Assembly (NCBI GenBank): GCA_014729665.1
Contig: WJJO01000448.1
Span: forward strand, 1 to 5,516
Reading direction: 5' to 3'
DNA from: Caldifarciminota bacterium
Lineage (GTDB): Bacteria > Hydrothermota > Tepidihabitantia > B3-TA06
Length of the DNA stretch: 5,516 nucleotides
The notes under the pieces are model-generated. The model was not told the origin of the DNA and searched no databases. It was given only the letters and a program-made list of their open reading frames with translations. Shown one piece after another: positions 5,487 to 5,516 of this stretch; within the stretch, counting starts at the first letter, position 1, and every line of letters begins with the position of its first letter. The translations under genes and the position numbers were made by a program.

Positions 5487-5516
5487 TTGGAAGCAAAATA
5501 CGGCAAATATGTACGG
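5487..5516 (+). CDS. Start of an unidentified gene, cut by the right window edge
   Basis: A strong AGGAGG (5475-5480) sits six bases before TTG 5487-5489, which opens a frame reading M-E-A-K-Y-G-K-Y-V-R to the edge. Ten residues are too few to name a product. The same frame is open upstream to an ATG at 5427, which would give twenty more residues (MHCRSVYSADL...), but that ATG lies in the loop of a hairpin and lacks a well-placed ribosome site, so TTG is preferred. The gene is divergent from lemA-htpX. Confidence 0.5.
   Translation, partial: MEAKYGKYVR

Overview
The window looks like chromosomal DNA of an uncultured bacterium from the Fibrobacteres-Chlorobi-Bacteroidetes side of the tree or a related candidate phylum (WOR-3-like or similar). 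The main clue is the long gene in the middle. It encodes a secreted protein of about 52-residue W..YGG..DGGYI..DLWLLKTD repeats that ends in a type IX secretion (Por) sorting-domain-like tail. The exact lineage is an inference and cannot be fixed from 5.5 kb. No tRNA, rRNA, insertion sequence, phage gene or CRISPR array is visible.

Layout. Positions 1-689 (minus) hold the N-terminal 229 codons of a secreted protein that reads like a six-bladed (NHL-like) beta-propeller; it runs off the left edge. Positions 690-916 are a gene-free stretch packed with inverted repeats. Positions 917-1282 and 1444-1800 (both minus) are two small secreted cysteine-containing proteins that are clearly paralogues of each other and have no family I recognise. 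Positions 1801-1980 form a compact divergent promoter region. Positions 1981-3414 (plus) are the seven-repeat secreted propeller with the sorting-type tail. Positions 3467-4708 and 4733-5296 (both minus) are a lemA-htpX operon: a LemA membrane-anchored helical protein followed by an M48/HtpX-like membrane zinc protease with an unusual C-terminal extension. Positions 5297-5486 are a second divergent promoter region. At 5487 a further plus-strand gene begins and leaves the window after ten codons.

How the parts fit. The left two thirds (1-3414) look like an envelope/secretome locus: four genes with N-terminal export signals and no enzyme signature. The right third is a housekeeping envelope-quality-control operon; LemA and HtpX-type proteases are often neighbours. 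By eye, base composition shifts from clearly AT-rich on the left to GC-richer over lemA-htpX, which fits fast-evolving or acquired accessory genes beside a conserved operon. Promoters are unusually readable. The 1981 gene and lemA both have TTGACA-16 bp-TATTAT, and the small cysteine genes have TTGACA-15 bp-TATAAT embedded in a perfect hairpin.

The least explained items are the paralogous cysteine-rich pair, the hairpin/promoter overlap at 1868-1900, and the perfect 10-10-10 inverted repeat at 715-744.
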